64,000 nucleotides of DNA. Source: JAGBWK01 sp964544595. Lineage in GTDB: Bacteria; Bacteroidota; Bacteroidia; Bacteroidales; Muribaculaceae. Position numbers and translations under genes: made by a program. Below are positions 34,221 to 42,162 of this stretch, piece after piece. Below the pieces are notes generated by a model. That model searched no databases, had not been told where the DNA came from, and saw nothing but the letters and a program-made list of their open reading frames with translations. Within the stretch, counting starts at the first letter, position 1. Every line of letters starts with the position of its first letter. The DNA lies in contig CAZJBM010000011.1 in assembly GCA_964544595.1 (NCBI GenBank), positions 1 through 64,000 on the forward strand, in the 5' to 3' direction.

Positions 34221-35084
34221 ATGTCACTATTTACCAATGCCCGCAATATTACCATTGAGGTGGAAGCGCTTCTTGCTCTCGCGGATTCGTTAGGCGAGCA
34301 CGAACCTAAAACGGCTGAAATCCTTGCGCTCGCAAAAGAAAAGGTCTCAGAACTGTCCGTTATGCTTGCGACTACTGATAAGCCCGAGGAGTTGCCCACC
34401 GAGACCCACGCATCGGCTGAACTTTATGCTCCCGAATCAGTCGAATCTGAATCCGAACCCCACGAACCTCACCCTCAAAGCGTGGCCGACGAGACTGAGG
34501 AAGAGGTGAATGTGGCGACTGGTGATGTCGAAGCTGCAGTTGCCGATAATGAAGCCGACGAACTCATTGAGAATGCTGCGTCAGAGGAAATCGAAAATAA
34601 CCTTGTCTGCGGCGAGGATACTCTTGAGATTCCGCGCGTAGAAGATAAAGCGGAATTAAAGGAGGAAGACACATACGACCAACCTCAGCCTGCCGAAGAG
34701 CCTCAGGATGTGGCCACTAAACCGATCCCGCCATCTGAAATCGCAAGCGATACCGTAACTGAAGTATCCGCTTCCGACAAGCCCTTAGGATATGACCGAA
34801 TGGAGCTTGCAACTGATGTCAACGAGCGCACTTTCATGGCCAACGCTCGCGACCTGACCAAAGTATTCACGCTTAACGATAAATTCCGTTTCCGCCGCGA
34901 GCTTTTCGGAAACTCCAATGCCGAATTCACCCGTGCCCTCGACTTAATCAGCGTCATGCGTCAGCCTGAAGAAGCCGACGACTATTTCTTCACCGATCTC
35001 GGCTGGGATGCGGAAAATGAAGACGTTAAAGATTTCATGCGTATAATCCGCAGCTATTTACTGACCAAACAATCCAGCAATTAA
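34221..35084 (+). CDS. Acidic protein of unknown function upstream of rsmI
   Basis: 287 aa with three parts. The helical N-terminus (about 1-50, NITIEVEALLALADSLGEHEP) and the C-terminal globular-looking region (about 200-287, NERTFMANARDLTKVFTLNDKFRFRRELFGNSNAEFTRALDLISVM) flank a long linker dominated by Glu, Asp, Pro and Ser. No signal peptide or membrane segment. The C-terminal block resembles conserved hypothetical proteins found in Bacteroidales; no function is known to me. Its stop overlaps the rsmI start by one base (TAATG), so the two are coupled. Confidence 0.8.
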   Translation: MSLFTNARNITIEVEALLALADSLGEHEPKTAEILALAKEKVSELSVMLATTDKPEELPTETHASAELYAPESVESESEPHEPHPQSVADETEEEVNVATGDVEAAVADNEADELIENAASEEIENNLVCGEDTLEIPRVEDKAELKEEDTYDQPQPAEEPQDVATKPIPPSEIASDTVTEVSASDKPLGYDRMELATDVNERTFMANARDLTKVFTLNDKFRFRRELFGNSNAEFTRALDLISVMRQPEEADDYFFTDLGWDAENEDVKDFMRIIRSYLLTKQSSN

Positions 35085-35803
35085 TGTCAGGTAAATTATA
35101 TATAGTTCCTACTCCGGTGGGCAATCTTGGCGATATGACACCGCGAGCAGTCGAAGTGCTCAAATCCGTGGGGCTTATCCTCGCGGAGGATACGCGAACG
35201 AGTGCTCCCCTTCTTGCTCGATTTGAAATATCTACCCCGTGCATCTCCCACCATAAGTTTAACGAGCATCAGACCGTGTCTCCGCTCGTTGATAGGCTTA
35301 AGGCAGGAGAGCAAATAGCGTTGATTTCCGATGCAGGCACTCCGGGTATTTCAGATCCCGGTTTCATGCTTTCGCGTGAATGTCGCAGGGCCGGAATCGA
35401 AGTTGAGACACTTCCCGGCCCAACGGCATTTGTTCCCGCTCTTGTTAATTCAGGGCTTCCATGCGACCGATTCGTGTTTGAGGGCTTTTTGCCGCAAAAA
35501 AAAGGACGCAATTCTCGCCTTGAAGCGCTCGCGGCCGACGAGCGTACATTTATAATATATGAGTCTCCGTTGCGATTGCTCAAAACGCTTACCCAACTTG
35601 CGGAGGCGTGTGGGGCGGATCGCCCGGCATCGGTGTCGCGCGAGATATCGAAAATCCATAATGAGACCGTCAATGGGTCGCTTGCTGAAATTATTTCTCA
35701 CTTCTCAGTGAACCAGCCGCGCGGCGAATTTGTTATAGTTGTTGGTGGTCGTGTCGATGACTCTGCCCCTAAAGTTCATAAGAATAAATATAAAGATTCC
35801 TGA
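35084..35803 (+). CDS. rsmI: 16S rRNA (cytidine-1402-2'-O)-methyltransferase
   Basis: 239 aa SAM-dependent tetrapyrrole-methylase-fold enzyme that modifies C1402 in the 30S P site. N-terminal LYIVPTPVGNLGDMTPRAVEVLKSV, AEDTRTSAPLLARF and ISDAGTPGISDPGF are the family signatures; FEGFLPQKKGRN and YESPLRLLKTL follow. The C-terminal extension of some homologues is short here. The start overlaps the previous stop, and the stop is 13 bp before the next gene. Confidence 0.95.
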   Translation: MSGKLYIVPTPVGNLGDMTPRAVEVLKSVGLILAEDTRTSAPLLARFEISTPCISHHKFNEHQTVSPLVDRLKAGEQIALISDAGTPGISDPGFMLSRECRRAGIEVETLPGPTAFVPALVNSGLPCDRFVFEGFLPQKKGRNSRLEALAADERTFIIYESPLRLLKTLTQLAEACGADRPASVSREISKIHNETVNGSLAEIISHFSVNQPRGEFVIVVGGRVDDSAPKVHKNKYKDS

Positions 35804-35816
35804 AAACATAAATCAA

Positions 35817-36701
35817 ATGAGAAAATTATCAATGTTTGTAGTGGCCCTCGCCACTCTTGCCCTCGCCTCATGCGGAGACAAAAAGCAAGAAATCGCCGCA
35901 GAGCGCAACACCTCTGATATGACCAAGGAACAGCTTGAGCAAGCTCTTGCCGATCAAGATAGCTTGCTTGTGCTTATGACCGACATACAAAGCGGTATCG
36001 ACCAGATCAAAGCCCTCGAAAATATTCTCTCCACTCCTGGCGGAGAAACACCCGATCGCCGCGAGCAAATAAAGGCCGACATTCTCGCTATACAGCAATC
36101 AGTAATGGAGCGTCAGAAACGTCTTGCCGATCTCGAGCAGCGTCTTAACGACTCAAACACCAACAATCAACGTCTTCAAAACGCTATCACAACCCTAAAA
36201 GCGCAGATTGAAGAGCAAGTTATTCAGATCAACTCCCTTCGCGATGATCTCGAAAAGGCAAATATCGTTATCGGCGAACTTAATCAGCAGGTCGACACTC
36301 TCAGCAACAGGTTGAGCGACACTTCTGAGCAACTCGCGGCCACTACCGAAGAGAAAAACAAAGTTGAAGAGCAGAACGTGGAGCTTAAAAACGACCTTAA
36401 TCGTTGCTACTACGTCATCGGTAGCAAAAAGGAGCTTAAGGAGCATAAGATTATCGAATCTGGATTCCTTCGTAAAACCAAGATACTTCCCGCTGATTTC
36501 GAGATGCAATATTTCACCGTCGGCGATATGCGCACCCTTAAGACTCTACCACTCCATTCGCGCAAGGCTAAGATCGTTACCAACCAGCCCGAATCGTCCT
36601 ATACAATTACCGAAACCGCATCGGGAAGCAAGCAGATTAACATTACCGATCCCGCCCGTTTCTGGGGCGCGAACAAAATTCTTGTCGTGCAGATCGACTA
36701 A
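35817..36701 (+). CDS. Coiled-coil lipoprotein
   Basis: 294 aa from the ATG at 35817 (MRKLSMFVVALATLALASCGDKK). An upstream in-frame start at 35739 lies inside rsmI and is rejected. The lipobox LASC gives a lipoprotein with the mature Cys at about residue 19. Residues about 40-200 are heptad-rich coiled coil with many Gln, Glu, Asn and Leu (LNDSNTNNQRLQNAITTLK, IGELNQQVDTLSNRLSD). The C-terminal ~95 residues are globular (YVIGSKKELKEHKIIES... LKTLPLHSRKAKIVTNQPESSY). Function is unknown. It is the last gene before a strong terminator. Confidence 0.83.
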   Translation: MRKLSMFVVALATLALASCGDKKQEIAAERNTSDMTKEQLEQALADQDSLLVLMTDIQSGIDQIKALENILSTPGGETPDRREQIKADILAIQQSVMERQKRLADLEQRLNDSNTNNQRLQNAITTLKAQIEEQVIQINSLRDDLEKANIVIGELNQQVDTLSNRLSDTSEQLAATTEEKNKVEEQNVELKNDLNRCYYVIGSKKELKEHKIIESGFLRKTKILPADFEMQYFTVGDMRTLKTLPLHSRKAKIVTNQPESSYTITETASGSKQINITDPARFWGANKILVVQID

Positions 36702-36730
36702 CGTATTCAATAAATACCCACATAAAATTA

Positions 36731-36759
36731 AAGCTCGGTGCTGAACCGGGCTTTTTTTA
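36731..36759 (+). terminator. Rho-independent terminator of the dacB-to-lipoprotein gene group
   Basis: An 8-bp stem with one G-T pair, AGCTCGGT (36732-36739) / ACCGGGCT (36745-36752), a 5-nt loop and the run CTTTTTTT. It is 30 bp after the lipoprotein stop. Confidence 0.8.
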
Positions 36760-36804
36760 TCTCTATCGATTACTACGACTCAGCAAATAGTAGTGTTAAG
36801 AATT

Positions 36805-37318
36805 AGAGCCTGTCCCATAAATATGTTAAGGCTGAGGTCGCATATCATGGAGTGATTTTGGAGGCGGCGGGAGGGAGCAATGCCGTCGCAATGTGGCCGA
36901 ACGGCGGCTTCTAAAGCGCCCAAGAGATGCGAGACAGAGGTAATATTCGCTCCTGCAGCGCGTTAAAGATATGTGAAACGTTACTCTCTACTTAACTCCA
37001 GACAAAAGCGCTGGCTCTATTAATTGATTTACAGTGCGTTAAATCCAATTACTGCAAGTCGGAATTCGTTCCCTTGGAGGGCCGCTGGGTGGTTGAGCGC
37101 AAGATTGCTTGGCTTGAACGTTTCCGCCGATTATGCCGCAACTACGAGCAGCTGCTCACCACGGCGACGGCGATGACGAAAATGGACTTCATAATGATTC
37201 CGCCCAACCGTTTTTAGCTCCAGCAAGCCGTATCGTTTCAACATGTTCACATAGCAGCTCCGCAGGCGATGGAAATTACCGTCGCCTCAGCGTTAACAGA
37301 TTTTATGGGACAGGCTCT
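36805..37318 (+). mobile_element. Decayed IS5-type insertion sequence, copy 1
   Basis: 514 bp bounded by imperfect terminal inverted repeats that start AGAGCCTGTCCCATAAA and run about 30 bp. The 5' ~200 bp (to about 37015) matches the same region of the copy at 54109-54694 on the other strand, including a shared internal stretch around GCAATGCCGTCGCA. The interior keeps only the 3' end of the transposase. No full-length transposase exists in the window. It fills the gap between the lipoprotein gene and ftsY and ends 23 bp before the ftsY -7-like element. Confidence 0.8.
37044..37217 (+). pseudogene. IS5-family transposase, C-terminal remnant
   Basis: Reading in the frame of 37083, the residues FVPLEGRWVVERKIAWLERF followed by RRLCRNYEQLLTTATAMTKM end at a TAG at 37215-37217. 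This is the RW-VVERxxAWLxRxRRLxxxYE block at the C-terminus of IS5-type DDE transposases, containing the catalytic Glu. An N-terminal remnant (LNSRQKRWLY, about 36993-37020) is in another frame and stops at once, showing an internal deletion and frameshift. Confidence 0.82.
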
Positions 37319-37376
37319 AAGTATTCTCATTTATTTTGCTTAACTTCGCGTATTAATTAAAAAATTCAACTCCTTT

Positions 37377-38348
37377 ATGGGATTTTTCAAAAAACTCTTC
37401 TCTAAAGAAAAAAAAGAAACCCTTGATAACGGCCTCGAAAAGACCAAGCAGGGTTTCTTCAGCAAAATCTCGCGTGCCGTTGCCGGAAAATCTAAAGTCG
37501 ACGACGACGTGCTCGACAATCTTGAGGAAATATTCGTCACCTCGGATGTCGGCGTCGAGACTACCCTTAAAATTCTCGATCGCATTCAGGCTCGCGTCGC
37601 TCGCGACAAATATGTCGGCACCGACGAACTTCGCTCGCTCTTGTGCGAGGAAATCACCGATCTGCTTGTCGATGGCGACAAAACCGACGATTCGCTTGGC
37701 GATTTCGAGCTCCCCGCCGAAGGCCGTCCCCGCGTCATTATGGTAGTTGGCGTCAACGGCGTTGGCAAAACCACTACAATTGGAAAACTCGCCTACCAAT
37801 TCAAGCAAGCCGGAAATAAGGTGATGCTCGGAGCGGCCGACACTTTCCGCGCCGCCGCTATCGAACAGCTTGAAGAGTGGGCGCGACGCGCCGACGTTCC
37901 TCTTGTGAAGCAAAAGCTCGGTTCCGACCCTGCCGCTGTAGCTTACGATACGCTTAACTCTGCGGTTGCCAACGGCGCTGACGTGGTTATTATCGACACG
38001 GCCGGACGCCTGCACAACAAAAAAGGCTTAATGGATGAGCTGACTAAAATCAAGAACGTGATGAAGAAGGTTGTGCCCGACGCTCCCCATGAAATCCTTC
38101 TTGTGCTCGACGGCTCTACCGGTCAGAACGCTTTTGAGCAGGCCCGCCAGTTTGTTGCAGCCACCGAAGTCAACCAGCTTGCCATCACCAAGCTCGACGG
38201 CACCGCCAAAGGCGGCGTGGTAATCGGCATTTCCGACCAGTTCAGGATTCCGGTTAAATACATCGGTCTCGGCGAAGGTATTACCGACCTTCAGGTGTTT
38301 AACAAACGTGAATTTGTCAATTCGCTTTTCGGTGACCGCAAGCTATGA
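37377..38348 (+). CDS. ftsY: Signal recognition particle receptor FtsY
   Basis: 323 aa SRP GTPase. The N-terminus is short, with none of the large acidic A domain found in E. coli. NG domain motifs: G1 GVNGVGKTTTIGKLA (about residues 124-138), DTFRAAAIEQLEEWARR, G3 DTAGRLHNKKGLMDEL, G4 TKLDGTAKGG, and the closing GLGEGITDLQVF. It docks ribosome-SRP complexes at the membrane. The TGA overlaps the rimO start by 4 bp (ATGA), so the two are coupled. Confidence 0.96.
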   Translation: MGFFKKLFSKEKKETLDNGLEKTKQGFFSKISRAVAGKSKVDDDVLDNLEEIFVTSDVGVETTLKILDRIQARVARDKYVGTDELRSLLCEEITDLLVDGDKTDDSLGDFELPAEGRPRVIMVVGVNGVGKTTTIGKLAYQFKQAGNKVMLGAADTFRAAAIEQLEEWARRADVPLVKQKLGSDPAAVAYDTLNSAVANGADVVIIDTAGRLHNKKGLMDELTKIKNVMKKVVPDAPHEILLVLDGSTGQNAFEQARQFVAATEVNQLAITKLDGTAKGGVVIGISDQFRIPVKYIGLGEGITDLQVFNKREFVNSLFGDRKL

Positions 38349-39691
38349 AGCGCCCCGACGTTGATATAGTAACTCTCGGCTGCTCCAAAAATCTCGTCGA
38401 CTCCGAGCGACTTATGGGTAAGATACGCGAACTGGGGCTTACAGTGCGCCACGACCCCTCGCCTGACCAGTCTCCGGCATCAATTGTCGTGATCAACACC
38501 TGCGGCTTCATTGCCGACGCTAAAGAGGAATCTATTGACACGATACTCTCCTACTGCTCCGAAGGCGACCGCGACCTCGGCTCCAAACCCGATGTTGTGG
38601 TTATGGGTTGCCTTTCGCAGCGCTATGCCGACGAGCTTCCTACTGAGATACCCGAGGTCGACGCCTGGTTCGGAAAGTTTGATTTCGACGGAGTGGTGAA
38701 TTATATAGCTGAAAAAAAGCGACTTGCCTCTGCGTCAACTACCACTTCGCTGCGCGATGTAACCACCGGTCCATCCCACGCCTATATCAAAATCGCCGAA
38801 GGCTGCAACCGCTTTTGTGCCTTCTGTGCCATCCCCCTCATTACAGGGCGATTTAAGTCGAGAGCAATTGAGGATATTGTCGATGAAGTGACCGCGCTTG
38901 TGGCCAAGGGTTACACCGAATTTAACGTCATCGCGCAGGATCTGTCTTCCTATGGTCTCGATTTGTATGGTGAGCATCGCCTGGCCCGGCTTATCACAGC
39001 CATATCAGAAGTTGAAGGTGTCAAATGGATCAGGCTTCATTACGCCTACCCTGCCGATTTCCCATACGAAATTCTCCCGGTGATTCGCGACAATCCTAAA
39101 GTTTGTAAATATCTCGATATCGCGTTCCAGCATATCGCCGACCCGGTGCTGTCAAATATGCGGCGCCATTTCTCATCTGAGCAAACTATCGAGCTTATAG
39201 AGCGCATCCGCCGCGAAGTGCCCGGAATACACCTGCGCACGACTCTCATGGTGGGCTTCCCCGGCGAGGGCGATGCCGAATTCGCTCAGCTCCTCGACTT
39301 CGTTGAGAAAACCAAATTTGAGCGAATGGGCGCTTTCGCCTATAGCGAGGAAGACGACACTTTTGCCGCCAAAAATTTCTCCGACGCGATTCCCGAATCT
39401 GTTAAAACCGACCGCCTCGACCGCCTGATGAAGCTCCAGGAGAAGATTTCCGCTGAATCGCAGGAGCAAAAGGTAGGCAAAGTTATGGAAGTGGTTATCG
39501 ACCGAGAGGAAGAAGATTATTACGTCGGCCGCACGGAGTTTGATTCCCCCGAGGTCGACCCCGAAGTGCTTATCGAGAAGCGCGATAGTTCTGGTTGCGA
39601 AGTCAATCTTATCCCCGGACAATATTATAATGTGGAAATCACCTCCGCACTGCCGTTTGAGCTGATGGCTCGCGTTCCTGCCAAATGTTGA
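38345..39691 (+). CDS. rimO: Ribosomal protein S12 methylthiotransferase RimO
   Basis: 448 aa radical SAM enzyme that adds a methylthio group to an Asp of S12. N-terminal UPF0004 domain with TLGCSKNLVDSERLMG (Cys for the auxiliary cluster), VINTCGFI and MGCLSQRY. The radical SAM motif C-x3-C-x2-C is in CNRFCAFCAIPLITGRF (about 157-163). A C-terminal TRAM domain covers about residues 380-448. RimO is distinguished from MiaB by the KSR-SR motif (TGRFKSR) and overall length. It is coupled to ftsY upstream. Confidence 0.95.
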   Translation: MKRPDVDIVTLGCSKNLVDSERLMGKIRELGLTVRHDPSPDQSPASIVVINTCGFIADAKEESIDTILSYCSEGDRDLGSKPDVVVMGCLSQRYADELPTEIPEVDAWFGKFDFDGVVNYIAEKKRLASASTTTSLRDVTTGPSHAYIKIAEGCNRFCAFCAIPLITGRFKSRAIEDIVDEVTALVAKGYTEFNVIAQDLSSYGLDLYGEHRLARLITAISEVEGVKWIRLHYAYPADFPYEILPVIRDNPKVCKYLDIAFQHIADPVLSNMRRHFSSEQTIELIERIRREVPGIHLRTTLMVGFPGEGDAEFAQLLDFVEKTKFERMGAFAYSEEDDTFAAKNFSDAIPESVKTDRLDRLMKLQEKISAESQEQKVGKVMEVVIDREEEDYYVGRTEFDSPEVDPEVLIEKRDSSGCEVNLIPGQYYNVEITSALPFELMARVPAKC

Positions 39692-39711
39692 TAACTTTCT
39701 TGCTCCCCCGC

Positions 39712-39742
39712 TTGCGCGATTGAACAAGATTACATAAATTTG
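39712..39742 (+). promoter_or_regulatory. Strong promoter for a non-coding transcript
   Basis: TTG at 39712-39714, a 20-bp spacer and a perfect TAAATTTG at 39735-39742, 20-50 bp after the rimO stop. There is no good ORF downstream until crp at 40206, which has its own promoter. The predicted start is near 39749. Confidence 0.6.
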
Positions 39743-39748
39743 CGTTAT

Positions 39749-39945
39749 AAAAATAAGGAAACACCCACATCAAAGTTGATTGGGAAACTCTTCAAATTAC
39801 ATTGAAATTCCGAGTCAGCTTAGTCGTCCGATGGCGGGCCCCAACTGCTCACGCAGTGCTTTAATGCCAGGCGGATTACAAAGGGCGGCGAGCGCTCAAA
39901 TCCTGTCATATCGGAGTTTCATCGCATCCTTTGGTGTGGTTTTTA
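39749..39945 (+). ncRNA. Rod-shaped structured RNA candidate, 6S-like
   Basis: About 195 nt with no convincing ORF. Nested long-range pairing: a closing helix of 11 bp, CCACATCAAAG (39765-39775) with CTTTGGTGTGG (39929-39939). Next comes an 11-bp helix, TGAAATTCCGA (39803-39813) with TCGGAGTTTCA (39911-39921), then TCCG-a-TGGC (39827-39835) with GCCA-gg-CGGA (39866-39875), and an inner hairpin ACTGC-tcac-GCAGT (39844-39857). The large asymmetric unpaired region (39776-39802 against 39922-39928) resembles the central bubble of 6S RNA. Size, single-rod layout and own promoter fit 6S RNA. Primary sequence gave me no certain match, so identity is inference. A T-run follows the closing helix. Confidence 0.6.
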
Positions 39946-39946
39946 T

Positions 39947-39985
39947 ATCGGAGTCATCGCTTCTCGCTTTGGCTCCGATTTTTTT
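39947..39985 (+). terminator. Rho-independent terminator after the RNA gene
   Basis: A 7-bp stem, ATCGGAG (39947-39953) / CTCCGAT (39973-39979), with a 19-nt loop, continues into a seven-T run. The left arm lies in a partial direct repeat of the RNA's 3' strand (TATCGGAGT occurs at 39910 and 39946). Confidence 0.75.
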
Positions 39986-40087
39986 CGCTGATTAATTCTG
40001 CCCCAACTTTCTTAAATCCTTACGCTTTGCTATCGTTTGATAATCAATTTGTTGCGATTGTATTCTTTTTGCAGTGAAAATTTTTAT

Positions 40088-40118
40088 TTTGCTGTTATGA
40101 AATAATGTTGTAAATTTG
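40088..40118 (+). promoter_or_regulatory. Promoter of the Crp-family gene
   Basis: TTTG at 40088-40091, a 19-bp spacer and a perfect TAAATTTG at 40111-40118. It gives a leader of about 80 nt to the ATG at 40206. Confidence 0.68.
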
Positions 40119-40205
40119 TGTTATAAAACATAATTAGCCCCAGATTTCACTGATAGCCATGGCTCTCAGATTATAGGTTACAATTTCCAATCGCCATATT
40201 TATTA

Positions 40206-40904
40206 ATGATAAAAGAAGCTATAGCAAAGGTCGTCAGCGAGGATCTCGCTGAAATATGGTCAATACTCGACGGCGATGAAAAGCGTCAGATTCTCGACGC
40301 GTTCGCTGTTCATGAGTTCAAGAAAAACCAGCTCATATATGCCGAAGGTGAAACCCCCGAATACTTATGGTGTCTCCTTCAAGGCAAAGCTAAATTATAT
40401 AAAGATGGCATTGGTGGCCGCAGCCAGATTTTGCGCCTTATTCGCCCCGTGCAGTATTTTGGCTATAGGGCATATTTTGCCGAGGAGCCTTACGTGTCGA
40501 GTGCTGGCGCGATCGAGCCTTCTACTCTCGGCACCCTCCCTATGGAACTGGTGATGGACATGATCAGGAAAAACAATCGTATCGCGATGTTTTTCATCAA
40601 AGAGTTGTCTCACAACCTCGGAGGCTCCGACACGCGCATCGTCAACCTTACCCAAAAGCATATCCGCGGCCGCTTGGCCGAAGCTCTTATCGCCCTCCGC
40701 GAGAATTACGGCTACGAAGACGACAATTCAACTCTTCGTATTTTCATGGCGCGTGAAGATCTCGCCAATCTGTCGAATATGACTACCTCCAACGCCATTC
40801 GTACCCTCTCGGGATTCGTTGCCGAGCATCTGATAACAGTCGATGGTCGTCGCATACGTATCCTCAATGAGCCAGCCCTTCGCAAAGTATCTAAATTCGG
40901 TTGA
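40206..40904 (+). CDS. Crp/Fnr family transcriptional regulator
   Basis: 232 aa. Cyclic-nucleotide-binding-type beta roll at about residues 20-130 (VHEFKKNQLIYAEGETPEYLWCLLQGKAKLY), dimer helix, and a winged helix at about 165-225 (MAREDLANLSNMTTSNAIRTLSGFVAEHLITVDGRRIRILN). There is no N-terminal Cys cluster, so it is not an Fnr-type Fe-S sensor. The cNMP-site Arg is not evident, so the ligand is uncertain. It lies 33 bp upstream of an Omp85-type gene, possibly co-transcribed. Confidence 0.88.
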   Translation: MIKEAIAKVVSEDLAEIWSILDGDEKRQILDAFAVHEFKKNQLIYAEGETPEYLWCLLQGKAKLYKDGIGGRSQILRLIRPVQYFGYRAYFAEEPYVSSAGAIEPSTLGTLPMELVMDMIRKNNRIAMFFIKELSHNLGGSDTRIVNLTQKHIRGRLAEALIALRENYGYEDDNSTLRIFMAREDLANLSNMTTSNAIRTLSGFVAEHLITVDGRRIRILNEPALRKVSKFG

Positions 40905-40937
40905 TGTTGATTCGCTCCTTGCCTATATGACTCATAG

Positions 40938-42140
40938 ATGCGTCGGTTGATATTAATAATATTCTGCTTGATGATACAGCTGTCTCTGCCGCTGTACGCG
41001 CTCACTTCTACCGACTCTATTCCTCCTGCGCCTGCCGACACGGTCGCCAAACCCAAAGGGCTGATTGAGAAAATCATCCAATATTTCGACAACTCCAACA
41101 AGGGGACAAGTGACAAGAAACTTGATTTCAGTTTCATCGGAGGGCCTTCATATTCCGACAATACTAAGCTATCGCTCGCTGTACTCGGTGCGGCGTTGTA
41201 TAAGAGCCGCTATGATTCGCTGACCCCTGTGTCCGAAGCCTCGGCCTACGTCGAGGGTGCTATCACCGGGTTCTATCAGGTAGGTCTGCGCGGCACCCAT
41301 ATTGCTCCCGAAGATAAGTGGCGCATACCCTACGACGTTGATTTTGAGTCCTATCCTACCTACTTTTGGGGTATAGGTTACAGTAACAATATCGACGACG
41401 GCAACGAGACCAAGTTCAAGCAGCTTTCATCGACGGTCTCCGCAAGCCTTGAATGGCAAGTAGCCAAGAGCCTCTTTTTGGGCCCTGCCGCCGATTTCCA
41501 ATACACTAAAGCCACCGATATCCGCGAATGGGCGAAAGCTAAGGACGCATCCCCCGACTATCAGTCCATTTCGCTCTGGCAGGGCGAAGACCTGCGCCAG
41601 CTCAACCTCGGTTTCGGTTTCAACTTCTCCTACGATACCCGCGATTTCATCTCCAACGCGTATTCAGGCGTTTACCTCTGCCTGGAGCAGCGTTTTTTCC
41701 CTGGCGGCATGATGAACGACAAGTTCTTCGGAAGCACCGAGATTACTGCCAACAGCTATAATCGCGTTTGGAAAGGTGGCATTATCGCGTCGCAGATCCA
41801 TGGTCGATTCACTTACGGCCAGACCCCATGGTCGATGCTCTCCTATTTCGGCGGAAGCCACTCCATGCGAGGGTATTACAAGGCGCGGTTCCGCGATAAG
41901 TGCGAGGCCGATTTTACCGTCGAGCTCCGCCAGCATATTTGGCGACGCAATAGCATGGTCGTATGGGTCGGGGCCGGTAACGTTTTCCCCTCATTCAATA
42001 AATTTGAGCTTTCCCATACACTCCCCAACTACGGCATCGGCTACCGTTGGGAATTTAAAAAACGCACAAATGTGAGAGTTGACATAGGTTTTGGCCGTCA
42101 CTGCAAAGGCCTCGAATTCAATATCTCCGAAATTTTTTAG
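40938..42140 (+). CDS. Omp85-type outer-membrane barrel without POTRA domains
   Basis: 400 aa. A signal peptide (about residues 1-22, LILIIFCLMIQLSLPLYA) is followed by a short linker and a 16-stranded-type barrel. The barrel contains the loop-6 motif GSHSMRGYYKARFRDK (about 306-321, the VRGF/Y equivalent) and ends in LEFNISEIF with a terminal Phe. No POTRA domains precede it, so it resembles the short BamA/TamA-like or D15 surface-antigen proteins of Bacteroidetes. A direct role in outer-membrane protein insertion is doubtful without POTRA. It is followed 22 bp later by a phosphoethanolamine transferase gene. Confidence 0.82.
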   Translation: MRRLILIIFCLMIQLSLPLYALTSTDSIPPAPADTVAKPKGLIEKIIQYFDNSNKGTSDKKLDFSFIGGPSYSDNTKLSLAVLGAALYKSRYDSLTPVSEASAYVEGAITGFYQVGLRGTHIAPEDKWRIPYDVDFESYPTYFWGIGYSNNIDDGNETKFKQLSSTVSASLEWQVAKSLFLGPAADFQYTKATDIREWAKAKDASPDYQSISLWQGEDLRQLNLGFGFNFSYDTRDFISNAYSGVYLCLEQRFFPGGMMNDKFFGSTEITANSYNRVWKGGIIASQIHGRFTYGQTPWSMLSYFGGSHSMRGYYKARFRDKCEADFTVELRQHIWRRNSMVVWVGAGNVFPSFNKFELSHTLPNYGIGYRWEFKKRTNVRVDIGFGRHCKGLEFNISEIF

Positions 42141-42162
42141 ACCATTCTTCAAGAATTACCCG

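Noticed and set aside
39891..39920. tRNA-like T-arm (GCTCAAATCC followed by an acceptor-like strand) in the rimO-crp gap
   Set aside because: The matching 5' strand is over 100 bases away, no cloverleaf or anticodon arm forms, and the bases are better explained by the rod-shaped RNA pairing.
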